A DNA stretch of 64,000 nucleotides from JAJDTT01 sp965116695 (GCA_965116695.1 OZ220706.1:4960001-5024000), one strand, 5' to 3'. Counted from the first letter of the stretch, positions 26,826 to 36,093 are shown. Notes: a model not told the origin generated them from the sequence alone. Numbers and translations: made by a program.

Positions 26826-29363
26826 TCAGTGATTGTGGGCGAATTCCCGCGATGCCAGGAGCGCCCAGACCAGATTCTTCAGGCCCTCGCCGCGGGAGGA
26901 GCTGCGCTGGACCAGTTGCGCCAGCCCGTCCCGCTCTTCCGGACGGGGATAGCGGGTCAGGGCCGCGAGATAGAGTTCCTCGATGATTTCGCCGTCGGAG
27001 GCGCCGGCATCCAGCAGGCGCGCCAGGCGGCTCCCCTCGCCGGCCAATCGCTCCGTGTAGGTCGATCCCACCAGGAGGTGGAGCGCCTGGTTGAGACTGG
27101 GCTCGACGATCCGCTCCGGGACCTGCTGGCGATTGGTTCTCCCGTACATGTCCAGAAAGTCCGACGGGTAAAGGTCCGGCAGGGTCAGCTCGATGGCCCG
27201 GGTGCCCGGGGGCGCCAGTCCCTTGTCGGTGGTCTCGAAGGTCTGGGCCACCTCCGTCACCGAGGTCATGGCGTCCAGCAGGACCTCGGCGTCCAGCGGC
27301 CGGGGCAGGGAGTGGGAGTAGTTGATTCGGTCCCCTTCCGAGCCGGGATGGGGCACGGAGGAGAGCTGGTAGGTCTCCGACAGGACCATGCGCCGGAGCA
27401 GTCGCTTCAGATCGTATCCCTGCTCCCGGAAATCACGGGCCAGGGCCTTCAGGAGGCGCGGATGGGTCGGAGGGTTGGACGATCGGAAGTCGTCCACCGG
27501 TTCCACCAGTCCCCGCCCGAAGAGTTGGCCCCAGAACCGGTTGACCGCGGCCTCGGCGAACCAGGGGTGATTGGTCACCCAGCGGGCGAAGGTCCGGCGG
27601 GGGCTGGTTTGGGTGTGAGCCGGCACCGGAGAACCGTCGGGCAAGGCCGGATCCGCTTCCCGGTCGGTCCGGGGATGGATGGTCTTCTTGCTGTCGGGGC
27701 CGGCGCCGAAATCGGGATCGGGCCCTTCCGGGTCGTCGTAGATCAGGGCGGTGCCGAAACCGGCCCACTCGGACCGGGTCACCCGTTTGAAGAATGCGGC
27801 CAGGCCCCAGAACTGGTCCTGGCTCCACGATTCGTAAGGATGGTCGTGGCATTGGGCGCAGTCCAGGCGCCGTCCCAGGAAGACCCGGAACTGCTCGGCC
27901 ATGGCGTTCTCGGGCCTGGGGATGACCCCGTTCTGCAGGAAATGGCGCGAGGCGCCGTCGTAGCCCTGGGCCGTGATCCGCTCCCGGGCCATCTGGTCAT
28001 AGGGTTTGTTGGTCGCCACGGAATCCCGGACCCATTGCCAGTAGACGTGGCCGTGCTCGGCCATTCCGGTGCTGATGTGACCGACTCGGAACAGGTCGGC
28101 CAGCCGGAAGGTCCAATAGTCGGTGAATTCCAACGACTCCATCAGGACGTCCACCAGCTTCTCCCGCTTGTCCGGGTCCCGGCTGTCCAGAAACTCCCGG
28201 ACCCGATGGGGCGGAGGCAGGGTCCCGGTCAGGTCGAGGCAGACACGCCGGAGAAACTCGGCGTCGCTGGAGCGCTGCGCCGGACGCAGGTGGAACTTCC
28301 GCAACTTGGCCAGGACATGGTCGTCGATATAGTTGCGGGACGGAATCGGCGCCGAATCCGTCACCACGTCGGCGACGACGCCGACCCGGGCGCTCGCCAC
28401 GTGACCCGGGGCCCGCACCAGGACGGTGGTTTCACCGGGATTCACGGCCCGAACCGTTCCGTCGGAGTCCACCTTCACCGTCTCCAGGTTGGAGGACTCG
28501 AAGCGCACCTGACCGGTCACGTCCTCGCGGGAACCGTCCGGCAGGTGGGCCAAAACCAGCAACCCGTGGCGGGACCCGGAATCCAGCACCACCACCGAAG
28601 GGAGGACCTCCAATTTGCGAATTTTCCTCGCCGTCTCGGCCGAGTCGTCGCCGTAGCGGGCACCCTGGCGGATCCAGTCCAGCAGCGACCGGTAATCCGT
28701 TGAGTCCAGAGAGAGGCGTTCCCCGCCGCCGTGGGGGACTTGGAGCGTCGGTTTCTGCAACAGAAGGCTCTGATCCGGGGCACTCAGATCCACCCGGGGA
28801 TCGATGTCACCTCCCGCCTCGGCGCTCATGACCTGATAGTCGCCACCCTGGACGATCCAGCGGTAATCGTCGCGGGGATGGAGGGCGTCGATGGAGAGCT
28901 TGAAACCGGCTCGACCCTTGACTCCGCCGTGGCAGTCGCTGGAGTTGCATCCCCGTTTGGTAAGGATAGTCCCGATGTCCCGGGAGAAAGTGAAGGGCCT
29001 CCGAGCGCCTTCCGGCGTAACGCGAACCGGGGCCCGAACCGTCAACTCGCCCAGGTGGACCTGGAGGCTGGTTTCTCCTGACGCCAGGGAAGTTACCCGT
29101 CCCGCCGCATCCACACGGACAATTCCGGTTGAAGCCGGGGAGAACCGGCTCCGAGGGGTGACGTCTCGCTCCAGACCGTCGGCTCCACGTCCCAGGACCA
29201 GCACGCGTTGCGACGCTCCGGGGCCTGAGAGAACCACCTCTTCCGGCAGCAGACGCAGCGACAGGACGGTCGATGAGCCGGTGGACGCTGTCGCCCAAGC
29301 GCCCACGAGAACGGCCGCCATCACCGGGAAGAACGAAAATCGCACCAAGCTCGAAGTCTTCAT
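26826..29363 (-). CDS. DUF1549/DUF1553 protein with Big2-like domains and cytochrome-like motifs
   Basis: 845-aa exported protein (signal peptide 1-25). Order of parts: a Big2-like beta domain (VLSLRLLPEEVVLSG), a heme-like segment RGCNSSDCHGG with unusual C-x4-C-H spacing, a second Big2-like domain, DUF1549 (YIDDHVLAKL ... CLDLTGTLPPP) and DUF1553 with the LDCAQCHDHPYESWSQDQFW motif and NRFWGQLFGRGLVEPVDDF. The start overlaps the upstream stop (ATGA 29360-29363). Family function unknown; heme c attachment and redox role likely. Works with the DUF1501 partner downstream. Confidence 0.9.
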   Translation of the reverse strand: MKTSSLVRFSFFPVMAAVLVGAWATASTGSSTVLSLRLLPEEVVLSGPGASQRVLVLGRGADGLERDVTPRSRFSPASTGIVRVDAAGRVTSLASGETSLQVHLGELTVRAPVRVTPEGARRPFTFSRDIGTILTKRGCNSSDCHGGVKGRAGFKLSIDALHPRDDYRWIVQGGDYQVMSAEAGGDIDPRVDLSAPDQSLLLQKPTLQVPHGGGERLSLDSTDYRSLLDWIRQGARYGDDSAETARKIRKLEVLPSVVVLDSGSRHGLLVLAHLPDGSREDVTGQVRFESSNLETVKVDSDGTVRAVNPGETTVLVRAPGHVASARVGVVADVVTDSAPIPSRNYIDDHVLAKLRKFHLRPAQRSSDAEFLRRVCLDLTGTLPPPHRVREFLDSRDPDKREKLVDVLMESLEFTDYWTFRLADLFRVGHISTGMAEHGHVYWQWVRDSVATNKPYDQMARERITAQGYDGASRHFLQNGVIPRPENAMAEQFRVFLGRRLDCAQCHDHPYESWSQDQFWGLAAFFKRVTRSEWAGFGTALIYDDPEGPDPDFGAGPDSKKTIHPRTDREADPALPDGSPVPAHTQTSPRRTFARWVTNHPWFAEAAVNRFWGQLFGRGLVEPVDDFRSSNPPTHPRLLKALARDFREQGYDLKRLLRRMVLSETYQLSSVPHPGSEGDRINYSHSLPRPLDAEVLLDAMTSVTEVAQTFETTDKGLAPPGTRAIELTLPDLYPSDFLDMYGRTNRQQVPERIVEPSLNQALHLLVGSTYTERLAGEGSRLARLLDAGASDGEIIEELYLAALTRYPRPEERDGLAQLVQRSSSRGEGLKNLVWALLASREFAHNH

Positions 29364-31366
29364 TGGGACAATGCCACGTCCTGCCGATGGTCTTCGGCTT
29401 CGGCGGTCTCAGGTGAATCCAGAATCAGAAGAGGAATCCTGCCCGCCACGAGCGGGGGGCCGGTCCGGTTTGCCGACATGGGACGGGCCCGAATCCTCAC
29501 AAACCGGGGCAGGGGAGTGGGTTGAACCTGGTGATCCGCTTGCAACGCTAACGTGACCGCCTTCCGCTGGGGACGATGGCTCTTGGGGTCCACGATGTGT
29601 TCGCCCGGCGGCCGGTACTGGATTCCCTGAACCACCAATCCGCTCCAGCTTGCGGGGGTGGAGGCCTGGACCCGCATGCCGGCGGGAAGGCCGTCGACTT
29701 CCACCAGGATGCCGCCGTCGAAGCCTTCCTCCAAGTCGGCCACCAGGGTCAGGCGCCTGGAATCCCCCGGCTTCAGGTTGAGGCGGTCCGTCACCTCGAT
29801 GAGTTGGGACGACACCGAGAAGACCCCCAACGTGACCTCCATCCGGCCCACATGAGGAACCTGCGGCCGGATCAGCACCCGGTATTGGAACTCGTCTCCC
29901 CAGGCATGGTCGGTCACGTCCCGGACCAGCAGCCAGTAGTCCCCTTCCTCCTCAAAGGTGTGGAGTGTCTTCCGCTCGATGGTCTTGTTGGGGTCGATGC
30001 CGTTGCCGCCGTATTCCCGGTAGATGTTGTGGGCCACCACCTTCCCCCGGGCGTCCAGGACCTTGAGCCAGGGACTGAAGTGGGGGGGAGCGAGCCGGGG
30101 TGTCTCCACCTCCACGGCCAGCGCCTGTCCGGCGGCGGCCCGGAACCGGTAACGGTCCACGTCGCCGGGATAGTCGATGCGGCCCTCGGCAAAGCCGGGG
30201 AGGGTCAACTCCTGGGCGGCCTCCGTGGAGTCGTTGGGCTCGCGATCCCGGGTGGAGGCCATGGGGGACGAGGCATCGGCTCCAGCGGAGGAGGCGGCCG
30301 CCGACCGGGTTGCCAACTCGGTCAACCGGTCATCGCCCAGCCGCCGGTAGAAGCTCCCGAACTGGCGCAGCGTCGCGGAGTCCCTTTCCAGCCAGTCGGC
30401 CGGGTCGGCGTGGGCCGGCTGGCCGAAGCTCCCGATCGCACGACGCGAGACAACCTCGTTCCGGGCCGGTCCGACCCGCAACTGATAGCCGTTGTCCCAA
30501 CTCCGCCCCAGAAACGTACCCACGGAAAGCAGGTAGCGTCCGGCCTTCTCGAACCGGTGTTCCAGGAGTGGGTGCAGAACGAACTGGGTTACGAAGTCCC
30601 GGCGGTCGAACCAGGAGCTCCGAACCCGGATCGGTTCCCAGGACAGGCGCGGGCCCTTCAGGACCAGGGGGCGCGCCCGGTCGGTCCCGAACCAGCTCTC
30701 GTGAGGTTCGTAGAGCCGGATCTCGGTCTGGGCCCAGTAACTGACGCCCAGATCGAAACCGGACAGCACCTGGAAGGCCAGCGTTTCGCCCGCCTCCACC
30801 TCGAAGGAGTAGTAGTCCAGTTCTCCCTTCTCTTCGATAGTCCCGTTGACGACGGCCGGAAGGCCGATTTCCTGAGCTTGGGAGGGTCGATGGTGAGGCG
30901 ATTCCATCTCGTTCTGGAGTGCCTGATCCACCAGGTGGAGGCTCAGGGAGTTGGAGAGGCCCGCGGGACCCACGAGACGGAAGTGATGCAGTCCGGGACG
31001 AGTCTCGGAGGAGGTCCGGACTTCCAGCACGGCCAGGAACTCCGGCTCCTCCCGGTCCTGGCCCAGGAGAGCCAGAGCCCTCCGCCTGTAGTACTCGTCG
31101 CCGTCCGGGTCTCCCGTCTTCGTGATTTCGTTCACCGTCAGGACCCGGGCCCGGACGTCCTCACACTCGAACCAGACGGTCCGGACCCCCTGCAGACGCT
31201 TCCCGCGCACCCGGATCTCGAAAGGGGACCCGATGGAACCGCCCAGAGGATGGTGCGACCGCAACTCCGGATCTGTGGGCTTGGGCTTGTCATTGGCTTG
31301 GACCCCCGGAAGGCACCACAAGGCGAAGCTGAGGGCCGCCCAGGCTGGAAGAGGTTTCCGCTTCAT
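29360..31366 (-). CDS. PPC-domain exported protein
   Basis: About 668 aa, signal peptide MKRKPLPAWAALSFALWCLPG. Two bacterial pre-peptidase C-terminal (PPC) like domains: the NGTIEEKGELDYYSFEVEAG and EGRIDYPGDVDRYRFRAAAG segments are typical. No catalytic motif seen. I chose ATG 31366 (first base of the MKRK signal); ATG 31384 (MGISHQMKRK) is possible. First gene of the operon with DUF1549/1553 and DUF1501 proteins; PPC proteins commonly accompany these families in Planctomycetes. Confidence 0.82.
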   Translation of the reverse strand: MKRKPLPAWAALSFALWCLPGVQANDKPKPTDPELRSHHPLGGSIGSPFEIRVRGKRLQGVRTVWFECEDVRARVLTVNEITKTGDPDGDEYYRRRALALLGQDREEPEFLAVLEVRTSSETRPGLHHFRLVGPAGLSNSLSLHLVDQALQNEMESPHHRPSQAQEIGLPAVVNGTIEEKGELDYYSFEVEAGETLAFQVLSGFDLGVSYWAQTEIRLYEPHESWFGTDRARPLVLKGPRLSWEPIRVRSSWFDRRDFVTQFVLHPLLEHRFEKAGRYLLSVGTFLGRSWDNGYQLRVGPARNEVVSRRAIGSFGQPAHADPADWLERDSATLRQFGSFYRRLGDDRLTELATRSAAASSAGADASSPMASTRDREPNDSTEAAQELTLPGFAEGRIDYPGDVDRYRFRAAAGQALAVEVETPRLAPPHFSPWLKVLDARGKVVAHNIYREYGGNGIDPNKTIERKTLHTFEEEGDYWLLVRDVTDHAWGDEFQYRVLIRPQVPHVGRMEVTLGVFSVSSQLIEVTDRLNLKPGDSRRLTLVADLEEGFDGGILVEVDGLPAGMRVQASTPASWSGLVVQGIQYRPPGEHIVDPKSHRPQRKAVTLALQADHQVQPTPLPRFVRIRARPMSANRTGPPLVAGRIPLLILDSPETAEAEDHRQDVALSQ

Positions 31367-31403
31367 TTGGTGTGAAATACCCATGGGGGAAATGTTTTGA
31401 GCG

Positions 31404-31409
31404 ATTATA
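31404..31409 (-). promoter_or_regulatory. Possible -10 element (TATAAT) for the PPC/DUF1549/DUF1501 operon
   Basis: Reading the minus strand, TATAAT lies about 20 nt before ATG 31384 and 38 nt before ATG 31366. No good -35 box is seen at 17 nt. Low-confidence promoter. Confidence 0.3.
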
Positions 31410-31494
31410 TCCTGTCGCCGGGACTCCCTTCCACCTCACCCCATGTTCCGGGTCACAGGGGTCAAATGGTCAGATTTCGCCGATTTGGCCCGAA

Positions 31495-31527
31495 GAGGGC
31501 ACCCACAAGGGGTGCCCCTACATCTAC
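31495..31527. repeat. GGGCACCC-type palindrome
   Basis: Hairpin AGGGCACCC-ACAA-GGGGTGCCCCT between the PPC operon and the sulfatase cassette array. Same family as 11990-12020 and 25100-25121. Confidence 0.65.
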
Positions 31528-31713
31528 CGGTCCCAATTCGTCCAGGAGGGACGTGCCTGTCCCCCCATCGTTATGGCCCGTTCCGTGATCGACCTGACTG
31601 GAGTCACAAGAGCTGGGGCAGGAAAACCCCACCCCGGTCCCACTCGCGGGCCAAGCGTTTCAATTCTTCCACGATACCGCCGTAGGCGGGGTCGCTGTAG
31701 AGGTTGCGCTCAG

Positions 31714-32361
31714 ATTGGGTCGGGCACAGGGGATTGCGCCCCTGCACCCTCCCACACCACCGGACGTACCGTTTTCAGTATCCGGCGGTTGGAGCCACCC
31801 AAGGCTCTGGGAAGCAACGCCTCCGTCAGAGCCTCGTGCATGGCCGTTCTTCCCGGTTTCCGCCGCCGCTGAGACGTGATCTCCGCCCTTCCGGCTTGCC
31901 GGGCTCCACCCTTGGGCCTTCCGTGCCGGGTCCGAGGAGACTCCCCCCCGGCCCGCTGTCGGAGGTAGTTGCGATCCCGCTGACGGGTCCACCATAGGGC
32001 CAGTACGACTCCTTCGGTCCTTCGCTCCACCGGCATTACCCGGCTTCTTCGCTACTATGACCTCTGCTGACTTCTCAAAGGCTCTCACCGTTGAGATCTC
32101 CCCGAGTAAGGTGCTGCCTCTTTCCCCCCGGGCCGCCCGGCTCTACCTGGTGCGTCTGGATGGAATTCGGGTTTCGCTGTTCCTCGCCAGCTCACCGCCC
32201 GCACCCGGCCTCACTGCCGGTTTGTGTTCCTGCGGTCGTGGGTTTGCCTGCCGCTTCCTCCAGCTTCACCTCACGGCTACGCCTTGCGGTTCGGCTAAGG
32301 TTGGTTCCATCACCTCCTTCGGGATCTTCCATCCCTTAGAGACAGCCCATGTCGGGCACAC
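31714..32361 (-). mobile_element. ORF-less group II intron (possibly class C)
   Basis: Comparison with uninterrupted copies C and D fixes both edges: exon ...CCCTC / intron / CTGAG... On the minus strand the intron starts GTGTGCCCGACATGGGC (GUGYG consensus) and ends CCCGACCCAAT (AY end). A 34-nt domain V sits at 31756-31789: lower helix ACCGCCGGA/UCCGGUGGU, 2-nt CG bulge, upper helix UACUG/CGGUA with AAAA loop. A hairpin after it fits domain VI, with a candidate branch A 7 nt from the 3' end (base 31720). The reverse transcriptase is absent; a short frame near 32088 (EKSAEVIVAKKPGNAGGAKD) resembles the leader of intron-encoded proteins. 648 nt in total. Confidence 0.88.
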
Positions 32362-32532
32362 GAGGGGGGACATCCCTGTCCCCCCATCGTTATGGCCCGT
32401 TCCGTGATCGACCTGACTGGAGTCACAAGAGCTGGGGCAGGAAAATCCCACCCCGGTCCCACTCCCGGGCCAGGCGTTTCAATTCTTCCACGATACCGCC
32501 GTAGGTGGGGTTGTCGTAGAGGTTGCGCTCAG

Positions 32533-32670
32533 GAGCTTCCCCACCGGCCCGTGCCCGGCGAAATGCCGACAGAAAAAGGATGGGAGCGGCGGTTTCCTAA
32601 CCGCCGAACTCCAGTGAAACAAACTTGGCGACGAAGACTGGGCGATTGGAAATTGCCCCCTTTTTCTCAG
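32533..32670. repeat. Inserted palindrome module between array copies B and C
   Basis: About 140 bp not belonging to the 171-bp unit. It contains GGCGGTTTCCTAACCGCC and GGCGATTGGAAATTGCC hairpins followed by CCCTTTTTCTCAG. It is a diverged copy of the module upstream of ahcY (23493-23580). Confidence 0.7.
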
Positions 32671-33073
32671 AAGGGGGGACATCCCTGTCCCCCCATCGTT
32701 ATGGCCCGTTCCGTGATCGACCTGACTGGAGTCACAAGAGCGGGGGCAGGAAAAGCCCACCCCGGTCCCACTCCCGGGCCAGGCGTTTCAATTCTTCGAC
32801 GACGCCGCCGTAGGTGGGGTTGCCGTAGAGGTTGCGCTCAGGAGGGGGGACATCCCTGTCCCCCCATCGTTATGGCCCGTTCCGTGATCGACCTGACTGG
32901 AGTCACAAGAGCGGGGGCAGGAAAATCCCATCCCGATCCCACTCCCGGGCCAAGCGTTTCAATTCTTCCACGACGCCGCCGTAGGCGGGGTCGCCGTAGA
33001 GGTTGCGCTCAGGAGGGGGGACATCCTTGTCCCCCCATCGTTATGGCCCGTTCGGTTACCGACCTGACTTGAG

Positions 33074-34552
33074 TCACAAGAGCTGGGGTAGGAAAAGCCC
33101 ACCGCGGTCCCATTCCCGGGCCAAGCGTTCCAGTTCTTCCACCACACCGCCGTAGGCGGGGTCGCTGTAGAGGTTGCGCTGCTCCCAGGGATCGTTCAGG
33201 AGATGGTAGAGGGCGCCGTCCTCATCCGGAACCCGCTCGTCCATGAAGAAGACCAGCTTCCATTCCCGGGTCCGGACCATGATCCGCCGTCCCCCGCCGC
33301 GGCGCAGTTCCTGGTAGGCGTCTTCGCTGTGATCGTGCTCCGAGAAGCAGGCCCGGCGCCACTCCCGGACCTCGCCCCGGATCAGGGGCAGCAGGCTCCG
33401 GCCCCGGATCCCGGAGGGCGGATCGAAACCGGAGATCTCCAGCAGCGTCGGCAGGAAGTCCACCATCTCCACCGGCTCCGTCACCACCTTGCCCTGGGGC
33501 AGCAGCCCGGGAGCGCGAAGGATGAACGGGACCTTGACATTGGTGTCGTAGAAATCCCTTTTCTTCCAGTTGCGGTGCTCGCCCAGTTGGAATCCCTGAT
33601 CGGAGTTGATGACGATAATGGTCTGGTCCAGGCGTCCGGCCTGCTCCAGGACCGAAAGCAGCCTTCCCACCTCCCGGTCCACGGCCCGGATCATGCCGTA
33701 GTAGGTTCCCCGGGCCAGACCGATCTCTTCCCGGCTCAGGTGGGGAGCGCCGCTGTAGACATGGATGTTCTCCCGTTCGTAACGGGGCTTGCCCCGGATC
33801 TCCCCGGGTGTCGGGAGGGGCAGGTCGATTCGGCTGGGATCGACGAACCAGGAGGGCGTGGTGGAGCAGGCCACGTGCGGCGCGTGGAAGGAGACGCGCA
33901 GGAAGAAGGGATCCGGCGATCGAACCAGTTCCCGGAGCCGGCCGAGCGCCAGGTCCCCCAGCCGGGCCGTGCGGATCTGGCCGGGAGGAATGTCGAGCAG
34001 GCCCCCGATCATCCACTGATGGGTCCTGGTTCGAACCACCGACAGCAGCCGGCGGTGCCACTCGACCGGCAGGTGCGGGGTGGGCCGTCCCCGGTTGTCG
34101 AGGTACCGGGGAGCATCGCCCAGGAGACTCCAATCCTCCCGGAAGGCATGGGCCTTGCCCACGTTCTCGGGAGTGATGCCGGCCTCCGTCCAGGCCTTGA
34201 GGAGATTCGGGGATTCGTTCCGAGTCCGGGTCCGGTAGCGCCCCGGCGTCGAAGCCGGCTTTCCCATGGCCATGACGCCGGTCTGGTGGGCGTAGAGACC
34301 GGTCTTCATCGAGGTCCGCGATGGGACGCAGACCGGATTCTGGACGATGGCCGTTTCGAAGCGGACCCCCTCGCGGGCGATGCGGTCCATGTGCGGCGTA
34401 TCGGCCCAGGGCCGGCCGTAGCAGCTCAGCGTGTCCGCCCGCCCGTCGTCCAGCATGATCCAGAGCACGTCGGGCGGGGACGATGAGGCCGCGGAGGCGG
34501 TTCCACTTCCGGCGATCAGAAGGAGATAAAGGGAGAGGCCGGATCGGGTCAC
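33074..34552 (-). CDS. Exported sulfatase (FGly-type)
   Basis: 492-aa arylsulfatase-family enzyme. Signal peptide SLYLLLIAGSGTASA; metal-binding PPDVLWIMLDDG (Asp35/Asp36); active-site motif C75-V-P-S-R79 with TGLYAHQTG after it, where Cys is converted to formylglycine in active enzymes. Further ligands: VINSDQGFQLGEH and KKRDFYDTNVKVP. Start GTG 34552 overlaps the stop of the upstream sulfatase (GTGA), indicating coupling; the frame extends upstream without a plausible start. The last 35 codons are the source or sister of four duplicate cassettes downstream. Probably removes sulfate from a polysaccharide or glycoside. Confidence 0.92.
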   Translation of the reverse strand: MTRSGLSLYLLLIAGSGTASAASSSPPDVLWIMLDDGRADTLSCYGRPWADTPHMDRIAREGVRFETAIVQNPVCVPSRTSMKTGLYAHQTGVMAMGKPASTPGRYRTRTRNESPNLLKAWTEAGITPENVGKAHAFREDWSLLGDAPRYLDNRGRPTPHLPVEWHRRLLSVVRTRTHQWMIGGLLDIPPGQIRTARLGDLALGRLRELVRSPDPFFLRVSFHAPHVACSTTPSWFVDPSRIDLPLPTPGEIRGKPRYERENIHVYSGAPHLSREEIGLARGTYYGMIRAVDREVGRLLSVLEQAGRLDQTIIVINSDQGFQLGEHRNWKKRDFYDTNVKVPFILRAPGLLPQGKVVTEPVEMVDFLPTLLEISGFDPPSGIRGRSLLPLIRGEVREWRRACFSEHDHSEDAYQELRRGGGRRIMVRTREWKLVFFMDERVPDEDGALYHLLNDPWEQRNLYSDPAYGGVVEELERLAREWDRGGLFLPQLL

Positions 34553-36093
34553 GGATATTTCGGCTGTCCGCCCCTCCGCTCGGGCCAGGGCTGGTTCAGG
34601 TCCAGTGCCAGGGGATCCTCGAGTTGCTCCTGCCGGGCCCGAAGCCGAGCCCGTATCTTCCGAACCTGATCCTGATACTCGGGGAGAAAATACAGGTTCC
34701 GCATCTCTTTGGGGTCGCGGCCCAGGTGGTAGAGCTCTCCATCGCCGGCGGAGCTCACCGTGAGCTTCCAACCCTCGGGCGTGACCAGGGTCCGGTGGTG
34801 ATAGACGTGCCGCCGATTCCACGGATGGCTGAACCCCTCTTCGTCGCTGACGACCAGGATGTCCCGGTCGGGGAACTCCCGTCCCGAGCGCAGGTCTGCG
34901 GCCCAACTCTCTCCCTGCAGGTGCTCGGGCAGGGGCTGCCCCATCAGGTCCAGCAGCGTCGGCGTCACGTCCACCTGGCTGACTGGCTTCCCGACGCGCC
35001 GGGAGCGGTCCCACAATCCCGGGACCGAAAGCAGGAACGGTACCTTCGCCGCCTCCTCGTAGCTGTTCATCTTGGACATGAGGCGGTGGTCGCCCAGCAT
35101 TTCGCCGTGCTCGCTGGTGAAGACGACGATGGTGTTCTCTTCCAGTCCCAACTCCCGGAGCCGGTCCAGCACGCGGCCCACCATCTCGTCCACCAGGGTG
35201 ACCAGGCCCCAGTACCGGGCCATGGCGTCCCTCAGCTCCTGGACGGTCTGGGGATAGGCGATGGGAAGCTCGCCCCGGATCAACGCCAGCCGCATCTGCC
35301 GCTTGGCGAAGGAGACCGTGGGATCCATCGGCTGGAAGTAGGAATCCGGGATCGGCATGTCGGCCGGGTCGTAAAGGTCTCCGTAGACGTTGGTGAAGGG
35401 AGGCCCCTGCTTGTGATCGGCGAAGGCATGAGGTGCCAGGAAGCTCAGGTAGAGGACGAAGGGCCGATCCTTGTGCTGCTCCAGGAACCGGATCCCCCGC
35501 TGGGCCAGGTAGACCGGCTTGGAGAGTTCCTTGGGCAGGCGGTTGGCCAGGTCGCGGGAGTGGCCGTAGGGGGTGTCCGCCTCGATCCCCTTCGCCTTCA
35601 GGAAGTGGTAGTAGCCGGAGCGCTGGGAGTGATCCTGGTCTTCCGACCACCACCTCAGATAGATCTCGGTGCTGTCGAAGTCGGTGAAGCCCCGCTGCCT
35701 GAAGATCTCGTTTCCCAGGTGCCACTTGCCGTAGTAGGCGGACGCGTACTCGGGATCCTGAAGCATTTCCACCAGGATCGGCACTTTCGGATCCAGGGGG
35801 AGGCTGTTTTTCCACGAGCCGTGCTTGTGAGGGTAGAGCCCGGTGAGCAGGCTGGCCCGGGAGGGAGTGCAGACCGGGTTGGACACGTAGAAGGAGTCGA
35901 AGACGAAACTTCGCCGCGCCAGCCGGTCCAGGTGGGGAGTCCGAATCTGCTTGTTGCCGTAGGCGCCCAGGGTGTCCACCCGCTGTTGGTCGGTCAGGAA
36001 TACGATCAGGTTCGGCGGCTTCTTCTCGGCTTCCGCAACCGGAAGGCCATGGAGAAGCGCCGCGGTCAAAAGAGTCAGAATCCAGCGTGGCAT
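34549..36093 (-). CDS. Exported sulfatase (FGly-type)
   Basis: 514 aa. Signal peptide MPRWILTLLTAALLHGLPVA, then PPNLIVFLTDQQR metal site and C75-T-P-S-R79 with TGLYPHKHG. VVFTSEHGEMLGDHRLMSKM is the second metal/His region typical of the choline-sulfatase / heparan-sulfatase branch. GGAG lies 6 nt before ATG 36093. The C-terminus is unlike that of its neighbour, so the duplicated cassettes downstream derive from the other sulfatase. Together the pair fits desulfation of a marine- or host-type sulfated glycan; the substrate is inference. Confidence 0.93.
   Translation of the reverse strand: MPRWILTLLTAALLHGLPVAEAEKKPPNLIVFLTDQQRVDTLGAYGNKQIRTPHLDRLARRSFVFDSFYVSNPVCTPSRASLLTGLYPHKHGSWKNSLPLDPKVPILVEMLQDPEYASAYYGKWHLGNEIFRQRGFTDFDSTEIYLRWWSEDQDHSQRSGYYHFLKAKGIEADTPYGHSRDLANRLPKELSKPVYLAQRGIRFLEQHKDRPFVLYLSFLAPHAFADHKQGPPFTNVYGDLYDPADMPIPDSYFQPMDPTVSFAKRQMRLALIRGELPIAYPQTVQELRDAMARYWGLVTLVDEMVGRVLDRLRELGLEENTIVVFTSEHGEMLGDHRLMSKMNSYEEAAKVPFLLSVPGLWDRSRRVGKPVSQVDVTPTLLDLMGQPLPEHLQGESWAADLRSGREFPDRDILVVSDEEGFSHPWNRRHVYHHRTLVTPEGWKLTVSSAGDGELYHLGRDPKEMRNLYFLPEYQDQVRKIRARLRARQEQLEDPLALDLNQPWPERRGGQPKYP

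Larger units (their letters stand above)
31546..33183. repeat. Array of five ~171-bp units: palindrome + sulfatase 3'UTR + last 35 sulfatase codons
   Basis: Copies: A 31546-31713, B 32362-32532, C 32671-32841, D 32842-33012, and E 33013-33183 which is the real 3' end of the downstream sulfatase gene. B, C and D are 171 bp each. Every unit holds a G6-ACA / TGT-C6-like hairpin, ~37 nt of untranslated sequence (after TGA, minus strand) and 35 codons. All 35 codons stay in frame without stop or indel in all copies. The array is interrupted by a group II intron between A and B and by a 140-bp palindrome module between B and C. Confidence 0.93.

Noticed and set aside
31660..32088. 142-codon open frame on the minus strand inside the intron
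   Set aside because: It crosses the intron's domain V and 3' end and then the sulfatase repeat. Only a short leader-like piece resembles an intron protein, so it is not a gene.
32392..33072. 226-codon plus-strand open frame over the cassette array
   Set aside because: A repetitive antisense reading of the sulfatase 3' ends and palindromes; repeats such as GGHPCPPIVMARSVIDLTG come from the 171-bp unit.
31546..33183. Diversity-generating retroelement (variable repeats next to a template)
   Set aside because: No reverse transcriptase in the window, and differences between copies include synonymous T/C and G/C changes, not only changes at adenine positions. The group II intron has lost its RT.
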